A DNA stretch of 64,000 nt from Sporosarcina cascadiensis (GTDB lineage: Bacteria; Bacillota; Bacilli; Bacillales_A; Planococcaceae): assembly GCF_009650995.1 (NCBI RefSeq), contig NZ_WHVV01000006.1, forward strand, positions 62,001 to 126,000, read 5' to 3'. Of the stretch, positions 44,868 through 55,478 are shown piece by piece. Position 1 is the first letter of the stretch; each line of letters opens with the position of its first letter. The position numbers and the translations under genes were made by a program. The notes under the pieces were generated by a model. It ran no database searches. It was not told the origin of the DNA and saw nothing but the letters and a program-made list of their open reading frames with translations.

Positions 44868-44897
44868 TTGGTTTAGTATGATTTTAGATGTTAAAAT
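44868..44897 (+). promoter_or_regulatory. Putative promoter of the yezD-sulfate transport cluster
   Basis: TTGGTT (44868-44873), 18-bp spacer, TAAAAT (44892-44897). Divergent from the metE promoter about 75 bp away; the AT-rich stretch between them could hold a sulfur regulator (CymR-type) site, but none was clearly matched. Confidence 0.45.
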
Positions 44898-44922
44898 GAT
44901 TGGAGAAGGAGAGTGAAAGATA

Positions 44923-45126
44923 TTGAGCGAAGAGGAAAAATGGATTCCTTACATCCGGCAGGCTTGTCAGGGATTGGATTATGGAACGGTAACACTCGTG
45001 ATTCATAATGGGCAAATCGCACAAATTGAACGACTTGAAAAATTTCGATTCCAATCAATGAAAGAAGAAAAGGGCGGTCTACTCAAACGGGACAAATTGA
45101 ATACGCGGGCTGATCAGACACACTGA
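44923..45126 (+). CDS. YezD family protein (DUF2292)
   Basis: The 67-residue protein contains DYGTVTLVIHNGQIAQIERLEKFRF, the core of the DUF2292/YezD family (only part quoted matches continuously: VTLVIHNGQIAQIE). Such small proteins are often encoded beside sulfate or sulfur-assimilation genes, as here. It starts at TTG behind AAGGAGAGTG. A hairpin terminator follows before the sulfate transporter, so it may be a separate short transcript or an attenuated first cistron. Function unknown. Confidence 0.8.
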   Translation: MSEEEKWIPYIRQACQGLDYGTVTLVIHNGQIAQIERLEKFRFQSMKEEKGGLLKRDKLNTRADQTH

Positions 45127-45182
45127 AGGCTGCATGTTGGGATACCTCACCATAGGTATGCGTAAACATGTCAGCCTTTTTT
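45126..45182 (+). terminator. Hairpin terminator between yezD-like gene and sulfate transporter
   Basis: AAGGCTGCATGTT / AACATGTCAGCCTT stem with one mismatch, an inner GATACC / GGTATG-type pairing, then TTTTTT. Confidence 0.75.
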
Positions 45183-45250
45183 ATTTGAAAAGTGTACTGG
45201 CTGAAATTACAGGTGCCGGGCTCGACCGGTAGTAAAGGGAGAGATGGGAA

Positions 45251-46294
45251 ATGAAGAAGCGATTTGCAGTAATCTGGCTTAGTATTTTAGTATTGTTGAC
45301 TGGCTGTTTAGGAAAAGAAGATGCAGCAGACGGTACAGCGAAGGCTGAAGAAAAGAAAGAAGTGACATTGCTTAATGTGTCGTATGATCCGACTCGGGAA
45401 TTTTATGAAGAATTCAATGAGGCATTTAGTGAGTATTGGCAAGATGAAAAAGGACAGAAAGTTTCCATTCAGCAGTCACACGGAGGCTCTGGAAAACAGG
45501 GCCGATCTGTTATTGATGGAATTGAAGCAGATGTCGTGACACTAGCATTGGCGGGAGATATAGATGAAATCGCCAAACATCGTGAACTCCTTCCACCAGA
45601 CTGGCAGGGAAAATTGGAGGATAACTCGACACCTTATACGTCAACCATCGTTTTTTTAGTGAAAAAAGGCAATCCCAAAAATATTGCGGATTGGGATGAC
45701 TTAGTGAAAGAAGATGTGTCGGTAATTACGCCGAATCCGAAAACATCCGGTGGAGCGCGCTGGAACTACTTGGCCGCATGGATTTATGCGCAGGAAAAAT
45801 TCAATGATGACGAAAATAAAACTAAACAATTTGTCGGTGATCTGTACCGAAACGTCGAAGTACTGGATACGGGTGCAAGGGGCGCCACTACGACATTTGT
45901 CGAAAGAAAGATTGGCGATGTGTTACTGGCATGGGAGAATGAAGCTTTCCTTTCATTGGATGAATTCGGTGAAGATACATTCGAAATCATTACACCGTCT
46001 ATCAGTATTTTGGCTGAGCCGCCCGTGGCAGTAGTGGAGAAAATAGTAAAGAAAAAGGGAACGGAAGAAGTCTCGGAAGAATATCTGAAATATTTGTATA
46101 CGGATATCGGGCAGGAACTGGCTGCTAAACACTATTACCGGCCGAGAAACGAAGCGATTTTGAAGAAGTACAGCGGTCAGTTCCCCGAGATGAAACTAGA
46201 AACGATTGAATACTTCGACGGCTGGGCCAAGGCGCAGCAAGAACATTTTGCAGATGGCGGGACATTTGATGAAATTTACACAGATTCGCCGTAA
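45251..46294 (+). CDS. Sulfate/thiosulfate ABC transporter substrate-binding lipoprotein
   Basis: The 347-residue protein starts with a lipoprotein signal ([13 protein letters not shown]). The mature part is a sulfate-binding protein: [34 protein letters not shown] (anion-binding loop), [16 protein letters not shown] and [18 protein letters not shown]. It captures sulfate or thiosulfate outside the membrane for the CysTWA permease encoded directly downstream. ATG 45251 follows GGGAGAGATGGG. Confidence 0.94.
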   Translation: MKKRFAVIWLSILVLLTGCLGKEDAADGTAKAEEKKEVTLLNVSYDPTREFYEEFNEAFSEYWQDEKGQKVSIQQSHGGSGKQGRSVIDGIEADVVTLALAGDIDEIAKHRELLPPDWQGKLEDNSTPYTSTIVFLVKKGNPKNIADWDDLVKEDVSVITPNPKTSGGARWNYLAAWIYAQEKFNDDENKTKQFVGDLYRNVEVLDTGARGATTTFVERKIGDVLLAWENEAFLSLDEFGEDTFEIITPSISILAEPPVAVVEKIVKKKGTEEVSEEYLKYLYTDIGQELAAKHYYRPRNEAILKKYSGQFPEMKLETIEYFDGWAKAQQEHFADGGTFDEIYTDSP

Positions 46295-46318
46295 TTGGAC
46301 AGAAAGTGAGGGATTGGA

Positions 46319-47152
46319 ATGACACTCGCAAAGCCCGCCAGACCGAGCCGTTCATTACCGGGCTTCGGTCTAACCTTGGGATTTTCATTATTTTATTTGA
46401 GCCTCCTCGTATTGCTTCCGCTTTCGATGGTATTTTTGAAAACTGCCGGGCTTTCATGGGAAGAATTCCTGGGAGTCGTGACAGACAAGCGGGTTGTCGC
46501 ATCGTACAAATTAAGTTTTGGTACGGCTTTTCTCGCAGCTGTCATCAATCTCGTTTTCGGAATTCTAATTGCCTGGGTATTCACCCGCTATCGCTTTCCA
46601 TTCCGCAGACTTCTTGACGGATTGATCGATCTGCCGTTTGCTTTGCCGACCGCGGTCGCGGGAATTGCGCTGACTACTCTCTATGCGGAACAGGGATGGA
46701 TTGGTCAGTGGATTCCTTTCAAAATCGTCTACACGCCGATTGGTATTACGATGGCGCTCGTATTTGTCGGCTTGCCGTTCGTCGTTCGGATGGTACAGCC
46801 GATATTGCAGGGGTTAGAGCGCGAACTGGAGGAAGCATCTTACATGATGGGGGCTACGCGGTTGCAGACGTTCCAGCATATTATCTTTCCGGAAATCGTG
46901 CCCGCCGCTCTGACGGGCTTTGCGCTGACATTTGCAAGGGCGCTCGGTGAATATGGTTCCGTCGTTTTCATCGCAGGAAATATGCCAATGAAAACGGAAA
47001 TTACACCACTGATCATCATGACGAAATTGGAACAATACGATTATGCAGGCGCCACTGCGATTGCGGTCGTGATGCTTGTCATTTCCTTTATTCTGCTGTT
47101 GTGCATCAACGGACTGCAATGGTGGGCATCAAGGAAAACGGAGGAAAACTGA
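46319..47152 (+). CDS. cysT: Sulfate ABC transporter permease CysT
   Basis: A 277-residue permease with six helices; [19 protein letters not shown], the EAA loop ([22 protein letters not shown]) and [14 protein letters not shown] are CysT/CysU features. It forms the membrane channel with CysW. ATG 46319 follows GTGAGGGATTGGA, 24 bp after the binding-protein gene. Confidence 0.94.
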   Translation: MTLAKPARPSRSLPGFGLTLGFSLFYLSLLVLLPLSMVFLKTAGLSWEEFLGVVTDKRVVASYKLSFGTAFLAAVINLVFGILIAWVFTRYRFPFRRLLDGLIDLPFALPTAVAGIALTTLYAEQGWIGQWIPFKIVYTPIGITMALVFVGLPFVVRMVQPILQGLERELEEASYMMGATRLQTFQHIIFPEIVPAALTGFALTFARALGEYGSVVFIAGNMPMKTEITPLIIMTKLEQYDYAGATAIAVVMLVISFILLLCINGLQWWASRKTEEN

Positions 47153-47165
47153 AGGAGGGGCTGTC

Positions 47166-48038
47166 ATGGCTATCGAACTATCACCGGAACAGACAGCTGA
47201 CGTGAGAAAACATGCGACTACCGAACCTGCGGTGGTCAGGATTGCGTTGATTATCATGGTTACGGTTTTTTTAATTCTGTTTCTGCTATTTCCTTTGATT
47301 ATCATTTTTACTCAGGCTTTCAGCAAAGGCTGGCAAGTATATTTAGCGGCGATTTCCGACCCTGATGCACTGTCCGCCATTAAATTGACGTTGATTGTAG
47401 CCGCAATCGCCGTGCCGTTGAATGCAGTCTTCGGCATTGCGGCGGCCTGGTGTATCACGAAATTTCGATTTAAAGGAAAGAGCATTTTCATCACATTGAT
47501 CGATTTGCCGTTTGCCGTTTCACCTGTCATCGCCGGCCTTGTATTCGTGCTGCTATTCGGCGGTCAGGGAGTGTTCGGTGAATGGCTGTTCGAAAATGAT
47601 ATAAAAATTATATTCGCGGTGCCGGGAATTATCCTGGCGACAATGTTTATCACGTTTCCGTTCGTCGCAAGAGAATTAATTCCGATCATGCAGGCGCAAG
47701 GGTCATCTGAAGAAGAAGCATCCATGCTGTTAGGCGCGAGCGGCTGGAAAACGTTTATTCACGTGACGCTGCCGAATATTAAATGGGGACTGCTGTATGG
47801 AATTATCCTTTGTAATGCTCGGGCAATCGGAGAATTTGGTGCTGTTTCCGTTGTGTCCGGCCACATACGCGGATTGACCAACACAATGCCTCTGCATATT
47901 GAAATATTATATAATGAATATCAATTTACGGCTTCATTTGCTGTCGCGTCATTAATGTCGGTGGCAGCTATATTCACATTGGTACTGAAGAATTTTTTCG
48001 AATGGAAGATGGATAAAGGAATGGGGGAGAAGGCATGA
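47166..48038 (+). CDS. cysW: Sulfate ABC transporter permease CysW
   Basis: A 290-residue permease with six helices, [20 protein letters not shown], the EAA loop ([20 protein letters not shown]) and [20 protein letters not shown] 47166 has GAAGGAGGGG upstream; the frame reads back into cysT but that part is a shadow. The N-terminal ~25 residues are hydrophilic and cytoplasmic. Confidence 0.94.
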   Translation: MAIELSPEQTADVRKHATTEPAVVRIALIIMVTVFLILFLLFPLIIIFTQAFSKGWQVYLAAISDPDALSAIKLTLIVAAIAVPLNAVFGIAAAWCITKFRFKGKSIFITLIDLPFAVSPVIAGLVFVLLFGGQGVFGEWLFENDIKIIFAVPGIILATMFITFPFVARELIPIMQAQGSSEEEASMLLGASGWKTFIHVTLPNIKWGLLYGIILCNARAIGEFGAVSVVSGHIRGLTNTMPLHIEILYNEYQFTASFAVASLMSVAAIFTLVLKNFFEWKMDKGMGEKA

Positions 48039-49096
48039 TCCGGCTGACAGATATATCGAAACGGTTCGGGAACTACCAGGCGCTGAAAGGAATTGATCTG
48101 GATATCCCGTCCGGTGAACTGGTCGCATTGCTCGGGCCGTCTGGATCAGGGAAAACTTCGCTTCTGCGCATCATTGCAGGACTGGAAGGCGCAGATGAAG
48201 GAAGCATCCGTTTTGACGCAGACGAAGGGAATGAATTAGAGAAAAATGTAGGATTTGTCTTCCAGCATTACGCACTGTTCAAACATATGACTGTATTTGA
48301 GAATGTCGCATATGGCTTGAAGGTGAAAAAAAGAAAAGATCGTCTGCCGAAAAAGGTAATCCGGGAAAAAGTGCTTGAATTACTAAAGCTCGTCCGTCTG
48401 GAAGGTTTTGCTGACCGTTATCCGTCCCAGCTTTCAGGGGGGCAGCGCCAACGGGTCGCTTTAGCGCGGACATTGGCAGTGGAGCCGAAGATTTTATTGC
48501 TTGACGAGCCGTTCGGCGCGCTGGATGCGAAAGTGCGCAAAGAGCTGAGAAGATGGCTGCGTCGTTTGCACGATGAAGTAGCGGTCACAACAATTTTTGT
48601 GACGCATGATCAGGAAGAAGCACTGGATGTGGCCGACCGCATTGTCATTTTGAATGACGGGAAGATTATTCAGGAAGGCTCTCCTGATGAAGTCTATCAT
48701 CATCCGAACAGCCCGTTTGTCTATAACTTCCTTGGCGATGTCAATTTATTTAAAGGACGGCTGGAAAAAGGCAAGCTGCACCAAGGAGTCTGTGAATGGG
48801 AAATTAATGGAGACATAGTCAGCCAAAGTGAAACGGCTGTCGGTTTCGTCCGACCGCATGATATTTCGATATCCCGCGACCATGCGCTGAAAGATTCGGT
48901 TCCTGCCTGGATCACCTATATCCAGGCATTCGGAAAATCAGTCAGAATTGAATTGAAAAGGCAGGACAGCGAAGAATATCTGGAAGCAGAATTATCCAGA
49001 GAGCAGTTTACTGAGCTGAGACTGCAGATTAAGGAATTGGTTTTTGTGAAACCGAATCAGCTGCATGTATTCACTCCTGATGATTATGTAATTTAA
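48035..49096 (+). CDS. cysA: Sulfate ABC transporter ATP-binding protein CysA
   Basis: A 353-residue ATPase: Walker [11 protein letters not shown], signature [14 protein letters not shown], Walker [13 protein letters not shown], switch His in [11 protein letters not shown]. The last ~115 residues are a TOBE-type regulatory domain ([12 protein letters not shown]). It drives sulfate uptake with CysT, CysW and the lipoprotein. The start overlaps the cysW stop (ATGA). No cysteine-synthesis genes follow. Confidence 0.95.
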   Translation: MIRLTDISKRFGNYQALKGIDLDIPSGELVALLGPSGSGKTSLLRIIAGLEGADEGSIRFDADEGNELEKNVGFVFQHYALFKHMTVFENVAYGLKVKKRKDRLPKKVIREKVLELLKLVRLEGFADRYPSQLSGGQRQRVALARTLAVEPKILLLDEPFGALDAKVRKELRRWLRRLHDEVAVTTIFVTHDQEEALDVADRIVILNDGKIIQEGSPDEVYHHPNSPFVYNFLGDVNLFKGRLEKGKLHQGVCEWEINGDIVSQSETAVGFVRPHDISISRDHALKDSVPAWITYIQAFGKSVRIELKRQDSEEYLEAELSREQFTELRLQIKELVFVKPNQLHVFTPDDYVI

Positions 49097-49176
49097 AATC
49101 GCCTCTGTTATATAACTGTTGAACAGGTCATAGAATGATAGGTCGATAAAGTGCTGTGCAAATTTTCACAATTCAG

Positions 49177-49205
49177 TTGAAAGTTATCTAGACTTTAGGT
49201 ATGAT
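49177..49205 (+). promoter_or_regulatory. Sigma-A promoter of malate synthase G gene
   Basis: TTGAAA (49177-49182), 17-bp spacer, TATGAT (49200-49205). It leaves a leader of about 155 nt that contains a duplicated 13-mer, TGATCAATGGCTG, at 49262-49274 and 49287-49299. Confidence 0.65.
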
Positions 49206-49368
49206 AAGTACTAACACGACTTCAAATTAGGACATGAATCGTCAATTACAAGACGCTTTCTTGATCAATGGCTGTGGGGGCAACTATGATCAATGGCTGA
49301 AGAATCGTGTTCGATGCCGTATGTTATACAACAGAGCGGCAAAAAATCTTAAGGGGTGGATTTATTCC

Positions 49369-51558
49369 ATGACAAACTATGAAAAAGTTGGTAAACTGCA
49401 AGTTGCAAACGAGCTGTATAACTTCATTAATGAAGAAGTTCTATCAGGCTTAGAAATCCGAAAAGATCAATTTTGGGCGGACTTTGATTCACTTATTCAT
49501 GAACTTGCTCCTGAAAACAAAGCGCTGCTGGAAAAACGCCTTGACCTGCAGAAGAAAATTAATGAATGGCATCAGAAAAATAACGGAAAAATTGATCCAA
49601 ATCAATATAAAGATTTTCTTAAAGAAATCGGCTATTTAGAACCGATTGCAGAAGACTTCCAAGTAACGACTTCGAATGTAGATGAAGAAATTGCAGTACA
49701 GGCAGGCTCCCAGCTGGTAGTACCTGTCGATAATGCACGCTATGCTCTGAACGCAGCCAATGCAAGATGGGGAAGTTTGTATGATGCATTATACGGAACG
49801 GATGTCATCAGTGACGAAGGCGGCGCAGAAGCAGGGGTGCAGTACAATCCGATCCGCGGTCAGAAAGTAATCGATTTCGCTAAAAACCTGCTGGATCAGG
49901 CAGCTCCTCTGTCTGAAGGGTCTCATGCTGATGCGGCAGCGTATACAGTAGCAGACGGCAAGCTAGAAGTCACACTGCAGAACGGCAATAAAACAACTTT
50001 ACAAGACACTTCTCAATTTGCTGGTTACAATGGTACGGAAGATGCTCCGTCCGCTGTATTGCTGACAAATAACGGCTTGCATATCGAAATTGCGATTGAC
50101 CGCGCTCATCCGGTTGGAAAAGACGACGCAGCGGGCGTAAAAGATCTGATTATGGAAGCGGCGCTTTCTACATTAATGGACTGCGAAGACTCTATCGCGG
50201 CAGTGGATGCTGAAGATAAAGTCGGCGTTTACCGCAACTGGCTGGGTCTGATGAAAGGTGACTTGGAAGCTTCTTTCCAGCGCGGCAGCAAAACGGTTAC
50301 GAGAAGAATGAATCCTGACCGTACGTATAAAACGGCGGACGGCAAAGAACTGTCATTGCATGGCCGTTCATTAATGTTCGTACGTAATGTTGGTCACTTG
50401 ATGACAAATAACGCAATCCTTGATCAACACGGTAATGAAGTGCCGGAAGGGATCCTAGACGGTGTCATCACTTCGCTGATTGCTACACATAATTTGAAAG
50501 AAGACACGGAATTCAAGAACTCCCGTCACGGTTCAATCTATATCGTTAAACCGAAAATGCACAGTCCGGAAGAAGCTGCATTTGCGAATAAACTTTTCGA
50601 CCGTATTGAAGACGTGCTGAAATTAGAACGCAATACATTAAAAATTGGTCTAATGGATGAAGAACGCAGAATGTCGTTGAACCTGAAATCTGCAATCAAT
50701 GAAGTGAAAGAGCGAATTGCTTTCATCAACACGGGATTCCTAGACCGTACGGGAGATGAAATCCATACGTCGATGGAAGCTGGACCTGTGATCCGTAAAA
50801 ATGATATGAAAGCCTCAAAATGGCTTGCTTCCTATGAATCTTCAAACGTTGCAGTAGGAATTCAAGCAGGACTTCCAGGACATGCGCAGATCGGCAAAGG
50901 AATGTGGGCAATGCCTGATATGATGGCTGCGATGCTGGAGCAGAAAATCGCTCATCCGAAAGCGGGCGCAAGCACAGCATGGGTGCCTTCACCTACAGCA
51001 GCTATTTTGCACGCACTGCATTATCATGAGGTGAATGTGAAAGAAGTGCAGGCGGGTGTCGACAGCTCGATTGATTATCAGGACGGTATTCTTGAAATTC
51101 CACTGGCTCCGAACTCTGATTGGCCGGCTGAAGAAATTCAGTCTGAACTGGATAATAATGCGCAGGGAATTCTTGGCTATGTGGTCCGCTGGATTGATCA
51201 GGGGGTTGGATGTTCAAAAGTTCCGGATATCAATGATGTCGGTTTGATGGAAGACCGCGCAACATTGCGTATTTCAAGCCAGCATATTGCAAACTGGCTG
51301 CGTCACGGTATCTGTACAAAAGAGCAGGTACAGGAAACTATGGAACGCATGGCAAAAGTGGTAGATGAGCAAAATGCCGGAGATGAATTATATCAGCCCA
51401 TGGCTCCAAATTACGGCGATTCTGTTGCATTCCAGGCAGCTTGTGATCTGGTATTCAAAGGCGCTGAACAGCCGAGCGGCTACACAGAGCCGATATTGCA
51501 CGCCCGTCGTATTGAGGCGAAAGCAAAAGCGAAACAAAAAGCAACTGTACAAAACTAA
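49369..51558 (+). CDS. glcB: Malate synthase G
   Basis: The 729-residue protein has the length and blocks of isoform [54 protein letters not shown] (catalytic Arg), [14 protein letters not shown] (Mg2+-binding Glu region) and [15 protein letters not shown], with [15 protein letters not shown] near the end. It condenses glyoxylate and acetyl-CoA to malate, for growth on acetate, fatty acids or glycolate. ATG 49369 has AAGGGGTGG upstream. Neither isocitrate lyase nor glycolate oxidase is adjacent. A strong terminator follows. Confidence 0.95.
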   Translation: MTNYEKVGKLQVANELYNFINEEVLSGLEIRKDQFWADFDSLIHELAPENKALLEKRLDLQKKINEWHQKNNGKIDPNQYKDFLKEIGYLEPIAEDFQVTTSNVDEEIAVQAGSQLVVPVDNARYALNAANARWGSLYDALYGTDVISDEGGAEAGVQYNPIRGQKVIDFAKNLLDQAAPLSEGSHADAAAYTVADGKLEVTLQNGNKTTLQDTSQFAGYNGTEDAPSAVLLTNNGLHIEIAIDRAHPVGKDDAAGVKDLIMEAALSTLMDCEDSIAAVDAEDKVGVYRNWLGLMKGDLEASFQRGSKTVTRRMNPDRTYKTADGKELSLHGRSLMFVRNVGHLMTNNAILDQHGNEVPEGILDGVITSLIATHNLKEDTEFKNSRHGSIYIVKPKMHSPEEAAFANKLFDRIEDVLKLERNTLKIGLMDEERRMSLNLKSAINEVKERIAFINTGFLDRTGDEIHTSMEAGPVIRKNDMKASKWLASYESSNVAVGIQAGLPGHAQIGKGMWAMPDMMAAMLEQKIAHPKAGASTAWVPSPTAAILHALHYHEVNVKEVQAGVDSSIDYQDGILEIPLAPNSDWPAEEIQSELDNNAQGILGYVVRWIDQGVGCSKVPDINDVGLMEDRATLRISSQHIANWLRHGICTKEQVQETMERMAKVVDEQNAGDELYQPMAPNYGDSVAFQAACDLVFKGAEQPSGYTEPILHARRIEAKAKAKQKATVQN

Positions 51559-51565
51559 AGATATA

Positions 51566-51604
51566 CCGTCACGGAGAGTCAACCGACTTTCTGTGACGGT
51601 TTTT
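51566..51604 (+). terminator. Terminator of malate synthase G gene
   Basis: CCGTCACGGAGAGTC / GACTTTCTGTGACGG stem with AACC loop, then TTTTT. Confidence 0.9.
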
Positions 51605-51698
51605 CAGTTATATTCAAAGCTGGTGTTCCAGATTTTTTCTAATAAATCTGTAAATATGTTATACTATCGGCAATAGTAGAAGAAGGGGGAGAATAGAT

Positions 51699-52238
51699 AT
51701 GTTGCAAAAAGATCAAACCGTTTTTGTACTCGTGGATGTGCAAGGGAAACTTGCCCAAATAGTGAATGAAAGTGAAAAACTGCACGAAAATCTTGAAAAA
51801 GTGATAATAGGATTGCATGTTTTAGACATTCCTATCCTTTGGCTGGAGCAATATCCTGACGGGCTGGGACCCACTACAGAATCTTTATCGAGTTTGTTGA
51901 AAGGGCAGGAGCCGATTGCCAAAATGACTTTCAGTGCAGCCGGCAATGAAGAATTCATGAAACAGCTGAAAGCTACAGGCAGGAAACAAGTTCTTATTGC
52001 GGGAATTGAAACGCATATTTGTGTCTATATGACTGCGGCGGATTTAGTGAAACAGGGATATGAAGTTGAAGTCATTGAAGACGCTGTCACTTCACGGACC
52101 GAAGCGAATAAACAAATCGGTTTGCAGAAAATGAATGGTCTTGGCATCGCAGCTACTTGCGTGGAAACTGCCCTTTATGAACTAGTAGGCCAAGCAGGCA
52201 CAAGTGAGTTTAAACAAGTATTGAAAATCATAAAATAA
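51699..52238 (+). CDS. Isochorismatase-like cysteine hydrolase
   Basis: A 179-residue protein of the isochorismatase superfamily: VFVLVDVQGKLA gives the catalytic Asp, AKMTFSAAG the Lys, and LIAGIETHICVYMTAADLVKQG the nucleophilic Cys. Length matches YcaC/nicotinamidase-type single-domain members. Substrate not known; hydrolysis of an amide or ester is expected. ATG 51699 follows AGAAGGGGGAG. Monocistronic. Confidence 0.9.
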   Translation: MLQKDQTVFVLVDVQGKLAQIVNESEKLHENLEKVIIGLHVLDIPILWLEQYPDGLGPTTESLSSLLKGQEPIAKMTFSAAGNEEFMKQLKATGRKQVLIAGIETHICVYMTAADLVKQGYEVEVIEDAVTSRTEANKQIGLQKMNGLGIAATCVETALYELVGQAGTSEFKQVLKIIK

Positions 52239-52242
52239 TAGA

Positions 52243-52284
52243 AAAAAGCGAACTGCCTTTGTAACACATTGGCGTTCGCTTTCT
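52243..52284. terminator. Bidirectional terminator between hydrolase and YpsA-like gene
   Basis: AAAGCGAACTGCC / GGCGTTCGCTTT stem (one bulge), A-run before and TCTTT after. Confidence 0.7.
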
Positions 52285-52842
52285 TTATTCCCATTGTTCT
52301 CGCTGTAAATCTTCCGCAATAAGCTGCAAATCGTCAGCAGTAATAGTCAAAAGTTCATATTCAGTCGTTTCTGCCAGCTGTGCGGCCATCTGCTTAATGA
52401 ATTTTGGAGAACCTTCATTTTCTTCATCGTATACAAGGAGCAGCGCATCTGAGTTACGCAGAAGAAATTTATTCTTTTCTACAAATTGCCAGGGCGCCTC
52501 ATACGGTTTGTTTGTCAGACTCACAGAGTAGTCTGACATCGCGATAATCTGTTCATACATTTCTTTCTTCTCGTCATTCCAGTTAGCCTGCTGATCCAGG
52601 AATGGAGTGATGACCGCATATTGCAGCTCCGGATAGTCTTCTTGCAGTTCCCATACACACTCGACCGCCCAAGTCTCGACTCCAAGCTGGCCGCTGACGA
52701 TCACCCATTCTAATCCCTGATCGAGCAAGGAGAGAAGTCGATCTGTCAGTGCTTTTTTTATGATCGCAATGCCGGGATGCTGCTCATTAAAAATCCCTAA
52801 TTCATGTGCTTTATAGCCGCTGACGAGTACGCGTTTATTCAT
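52285..52842 (-). CDS. ypsA: YpsA family protein (DUF1273, SLOG superfamily)
   Basis: The 185-residue protein begins MNKRVLVSGYKAHELGIF and has WVIVSGQLGVETWAVECV and SDALLLVYDEENEGSPK, the nucleotide-pocket motifs of the YpsA subgroup of SLOG proteins. In Bacillus subtilis YpsA affects cell division and oxidative-stress tolerance; a ligand is predicted but unknown. The gene overlaps the acyl-CoA-dehydrogenase-like gene upstream by 4 bp (ATGA), an arrangement not expected from the Bacillus subtilis context. Confidence 0.88.
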   Translation of the reverse strand: MNKRVLVSGYKAHELGIFNEQHPGIAIIKKALTDRLLSLLDQGLEWVIVSGQLGVETWAVECVWELQEDYPELQYAVITPFLDQQANWNDEKKEMYEQIIAMSDYSVSLTNKPYEAPWQFVEKNKFLLRNSDALLLVYDEENEGSPKFIKQMAAQLAETTEYELLTITADDLQLIAEDLQREQWE

Positions 52843-53996
52843 TGCTGTCCGCTGATTGCGGCTTGAGCCAATTTTGTGATAGTCATATCATCCATCGGCG
52901 GGTTATGAAGGCCGGCGCGCACATCACGGTAATGGCGTTGAAGGGGATTGGAAAGTTCCAAACTTTTTGCGCCTACAATCCGCATTGCAAGATTGACTAT
53001 TTCAATTGCGCTGTTCGTGACAATCGACTTAGCGACTCCTAGTTCGTTCTGTAAATGAATACGGCGTTCGGGATTATCATAAATCCCAGCAATGTCATAA
53101 AGTAAATGACGCGCTTTAATCAATTCTAAATCCATTTTGCCGATTTGTGTCTGAATATTAAACAGCGAAGCAATCGGTTCATTCATGCTGTTAGGCTGGT
53201 ATGTTGAAGCAAAATGGACAGCATAATCCCGTGCTGCCTGTGCAATACCGAGATAACAGGCCGGTATATGCAGCAGCCAGCCATTTTGTTTGCTGCCTGG
53301 GCGCAGTTCATTCAATTCAACTAGCTGTTGATCCTGAACTTTCACTTGTTCCAATACTAATGTTTGGCTTTCTGTCCCGCGCATCGAAATCGTATGCCAG
53401 GTCTCTTTAATAGAAAGTCCGTCTGCTTCACGCGGGATCAAAAAGAATCCAACTCGCTGTTTTTCTTCCACCCAGGCTGAAACAAGAAAATGGGTGAGAA
53501 CAGGAGCCATAGTAGTGAAGGTCTTTTCGCCAGTTATGATCCAGCCATTTTCGAAACGTACCGCTTCTGTTTGCGGCCGACCGCCGCGAGTAGGGCTGCC
53601 GCTCTGGACTTCAGTAGCTGAACGGTTGACCAATGCTCCATTTTGGATGGCTTCGCTGAAGTGTGTTAATTGTTCAGCAGACCAGATGGTTTTCTCGAAA
53701 ATTTCACCGGCGGTTGCCTGATGCCAGCCGATTGCAAGAGCTGTCGAGCTGTCAAACCGGGCAATTGTCTCTTGGAAGAGCACCATATCCGTTACCTTGA
53801 TTCCGGCTCCGCCGAATTGCTTGGGTAAGATTAACGAAGTATAGCCCATTTCAACAAGTTTTTGTATATTCTCTTTTGGGAATTTGGATTGTCTGTCAGA
53901 CTGCTCTGAAAAGCTGCTGAAAAACGGACCTGCCTCGGTCAATTCATTGACCCACCGGCGTTGAAAGTCCGTTGTGATAAAAAGTTCTGTCGACAC
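52839..53996 (-). CDS. Acyl-CoA dehydrogenase family flavoprotein
   Basis: A 385-residue protein with acyl-CoA dehydrogenase folding: N-terminal helices (SLILPKQFGGAGIKV), a middle beta domain (VNRSATEVQSGSPTRGGRPQ; GWIITGEKTFTTMAP) and a C-terminal helical domain ending HNPPMDDMTITKLAQAAISG. The usual catalytic Glu is not obvious at the expected place, so a monooxygenase-like role (DszC/SfnB type, FMN-dependent) is as likely as beta-oxidation. GTG 53996 is preferred because AGGAC lies about 9 bp upstream; GTG 54005 is also possible. Co-transcribed with ypsA. Confidence 0.78.
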   Translation of the reverse strand: MSTELFITTDFQRRWVNELTEAGPFFSSFSEQSDRQSKFPKENIQKLVEMGYTSLILPKQFGGAGIKVTDMVLFQETIARFDSSTALAIGWHQATAGEIFEKTIWSAEQLTHFSEAIQNGALVNRSATEVQSGSPTRGGRPQTEAVRFENGWIITGEKTFTTMAPVLTHFLVSAWVEEKQRVGFFLIPREADGLSIKETWHTISMRGTESQTLVLEQVKVQDQQLVELNELRPGSKQNGWLLHIPACYLGIAQAARDYAVHFASTYQPNSMNEPIASLFNIQTQIGKMDLELIKARHLLYDIAGIYDNPERRIHLQNELGVAKSIVTNSAIEIVNLAMRIVGAKSLELSNPLQRHYRDVRAGLHNPPMDDMTITKLAQAAISGQQ

Positions 53997-54173
53997 GAGT
54001 AACACGTCCTAACTGCTTCAGTCTACATTCTTCTATTGAGTAATTCTTTAGAGTCTGTATGTATAAAAACAAGAAATCCTTGAGTATCTCCTTCAAGGTC
54101 ATGAAATTACAGTATACTAGAAAACTAAACAAAATACCATTCAGACGAACAAAAAACTAGCAGGAAATACAGA

Positions 54174-55079
54174 TTACGTCATGACTAAATAAAGTACGAT
54201 CGGAATAGTCAATAAGCTTAATAAAGTTGTAGCCAGTGTTGTAAAAGAAACGAGATCAGGCTCTGTTCCAAACTGTACAGCAAACATGGTTGTATTTGCT
54301 GAACCAGGCATTGCCGCTTGGATAATAAGCACAGCTTTCAGCAAGTTATCGACAGGAAGGAACAACAAAATAACGACCGCTATTATAGGAGAGAAAACCA
54401 TTCGGATAAGTGTAGCTGCTGTAACATAGCGGTAGGCAACGCGCTTGCGAACAATCATTGCCAACTGCATGCCGAGAACAAGCATCACTACAGGAATGGA
54501 AGCGTCTGCTATCAAATCAACCCCCTGCATCATGGAGTCTGACAGGTTAATCGACGTATATTGAAAAATGACACCAAGGATGGCGGCATAGATCAATGGC
54601 ATTCGAATGACCCGCTGCATGGAATCGCGCCACGTTGCCTTCGCTTCACCGCCTATTGAAGCGAAGAAAATGCCGATGGAGTTCATCAGGATCGACTGAA
54701 ATACCATCATGATAACTCCATAATCAAAAGCTTCCGAGCCGAAAGCAAATAATACCACCGGTACGCCATAATTCCCGCTGTTCATGAAAGCGGCGCTCAG
54801 TATCATTGCAGAACGTTCAGACCGGGATGCTTTCATTGCACTTGCTGTGATCCAGACCGTTATGAATAACACGATCAATAATATGAGAGCAAATGCAGCA
54901 ATATAGAGATACGTGCTGTCCAACTCATTTTTATAGAAAGTACGAAAAGCTAAAAATGGTGACATTAAGTAAAGCGCTGCCGTGGAGAGCGTCTTAATGT
55001 CGAATGAAAGAAATTTCTGGCCGATGAAGCCGATTAGGAAGATAAATAATACAGGTGCGATAATACCGATAAGTTCCAA
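54174..55079 (-). CDS. AEC (auxin efflux carrier) family transporter
   Basis: The 301-residue protein has about ten helices in two inverted halves; AAFMNSGNYGVPVVLFAFG and QAAMPGSANTTMFAVQFG are the broken-helix motifs of the AEC/BART group. Bacterial members move dicarboxylates, amino acids or auxin-like compounds; the substrate is not evident. TTG 55079 follows AAAGGACGG, which fixes the start 34 codons inside the open frame. Confidence 0.88.
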   Translation of the reverse strand: MELIGIIAPVLFIFLIGFIGQKFLSFDIKTLSTAALYLMSPFLAFRTFYKNELDSTYLYIAAFALILLIVLFITVWITASAMKASRSERSAMILSAAFMNSGNYGVPVVLFAFGSEAFDYGVIMMVFQSILMNSIGIFFASIGGEAKATWRDSMQRVIRMPLIYAAILGVIFQYTSINLSDSMMQGVDLIADASIPVVMLVLGMQLAMIVRKRVAYRYVTAATLIRMVFSPIIAVVILLFLPVDNLLKAVLIIQAAMPGSANTTMFAVQFGTEPDLVSFTTLATTLLSLLTIPIVLYLVMT

Positions 55080-55478
55080 GAAAATTCCGTCCTTTCTAAG
55101 CTGCCACTCTATTATAAACAATTTTGAGTAACAGAATCTATAGGTTTCTGCAGAAGAACGAAGAAAATAATATTTATACAACGAATTGTATAAAAATGAC
55201 TGTGAATGGCATGTGCAATAATGAAAGAAATTGAACAGGCAGGGAGTAAAGAACCCTTTCAGATTCAGGCTTTAAAGAACTGGTTTAATAACTAACACTA
55301 GTTCGAATGACTTTATGTTTTTATAAAAAGACATAAAAAGACAAATGATTATAGATTGCTTTAAATTTTTAAAACAGTAAATCTCCTTGTATACGAGTAC
55401 AGCATATTGCGGTATAATTATTTATAAATGAATACCTTTGTATAAGTATTCATTCATTTGAATAAAGGGGATGAAATC
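55080..55478. other. Divergent intergenic region with operator-like inverted repeat
   Basis: No gene seen in these 399 bp. TATAAT at 55413-55418 is a likely -10 box for the chemoreceptor, though no good -35 is found at 16-18 bp. Immediately after it AATGAATAC (55427-55435) and GTATTCATT (55446-55454) form a perfect 9-bp inverted repeat, an operator or 5' stem-loop candidate. A short tandem motif, AAAAAGACA, occurs twice near 55325-55340. Confidence 0.45.
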
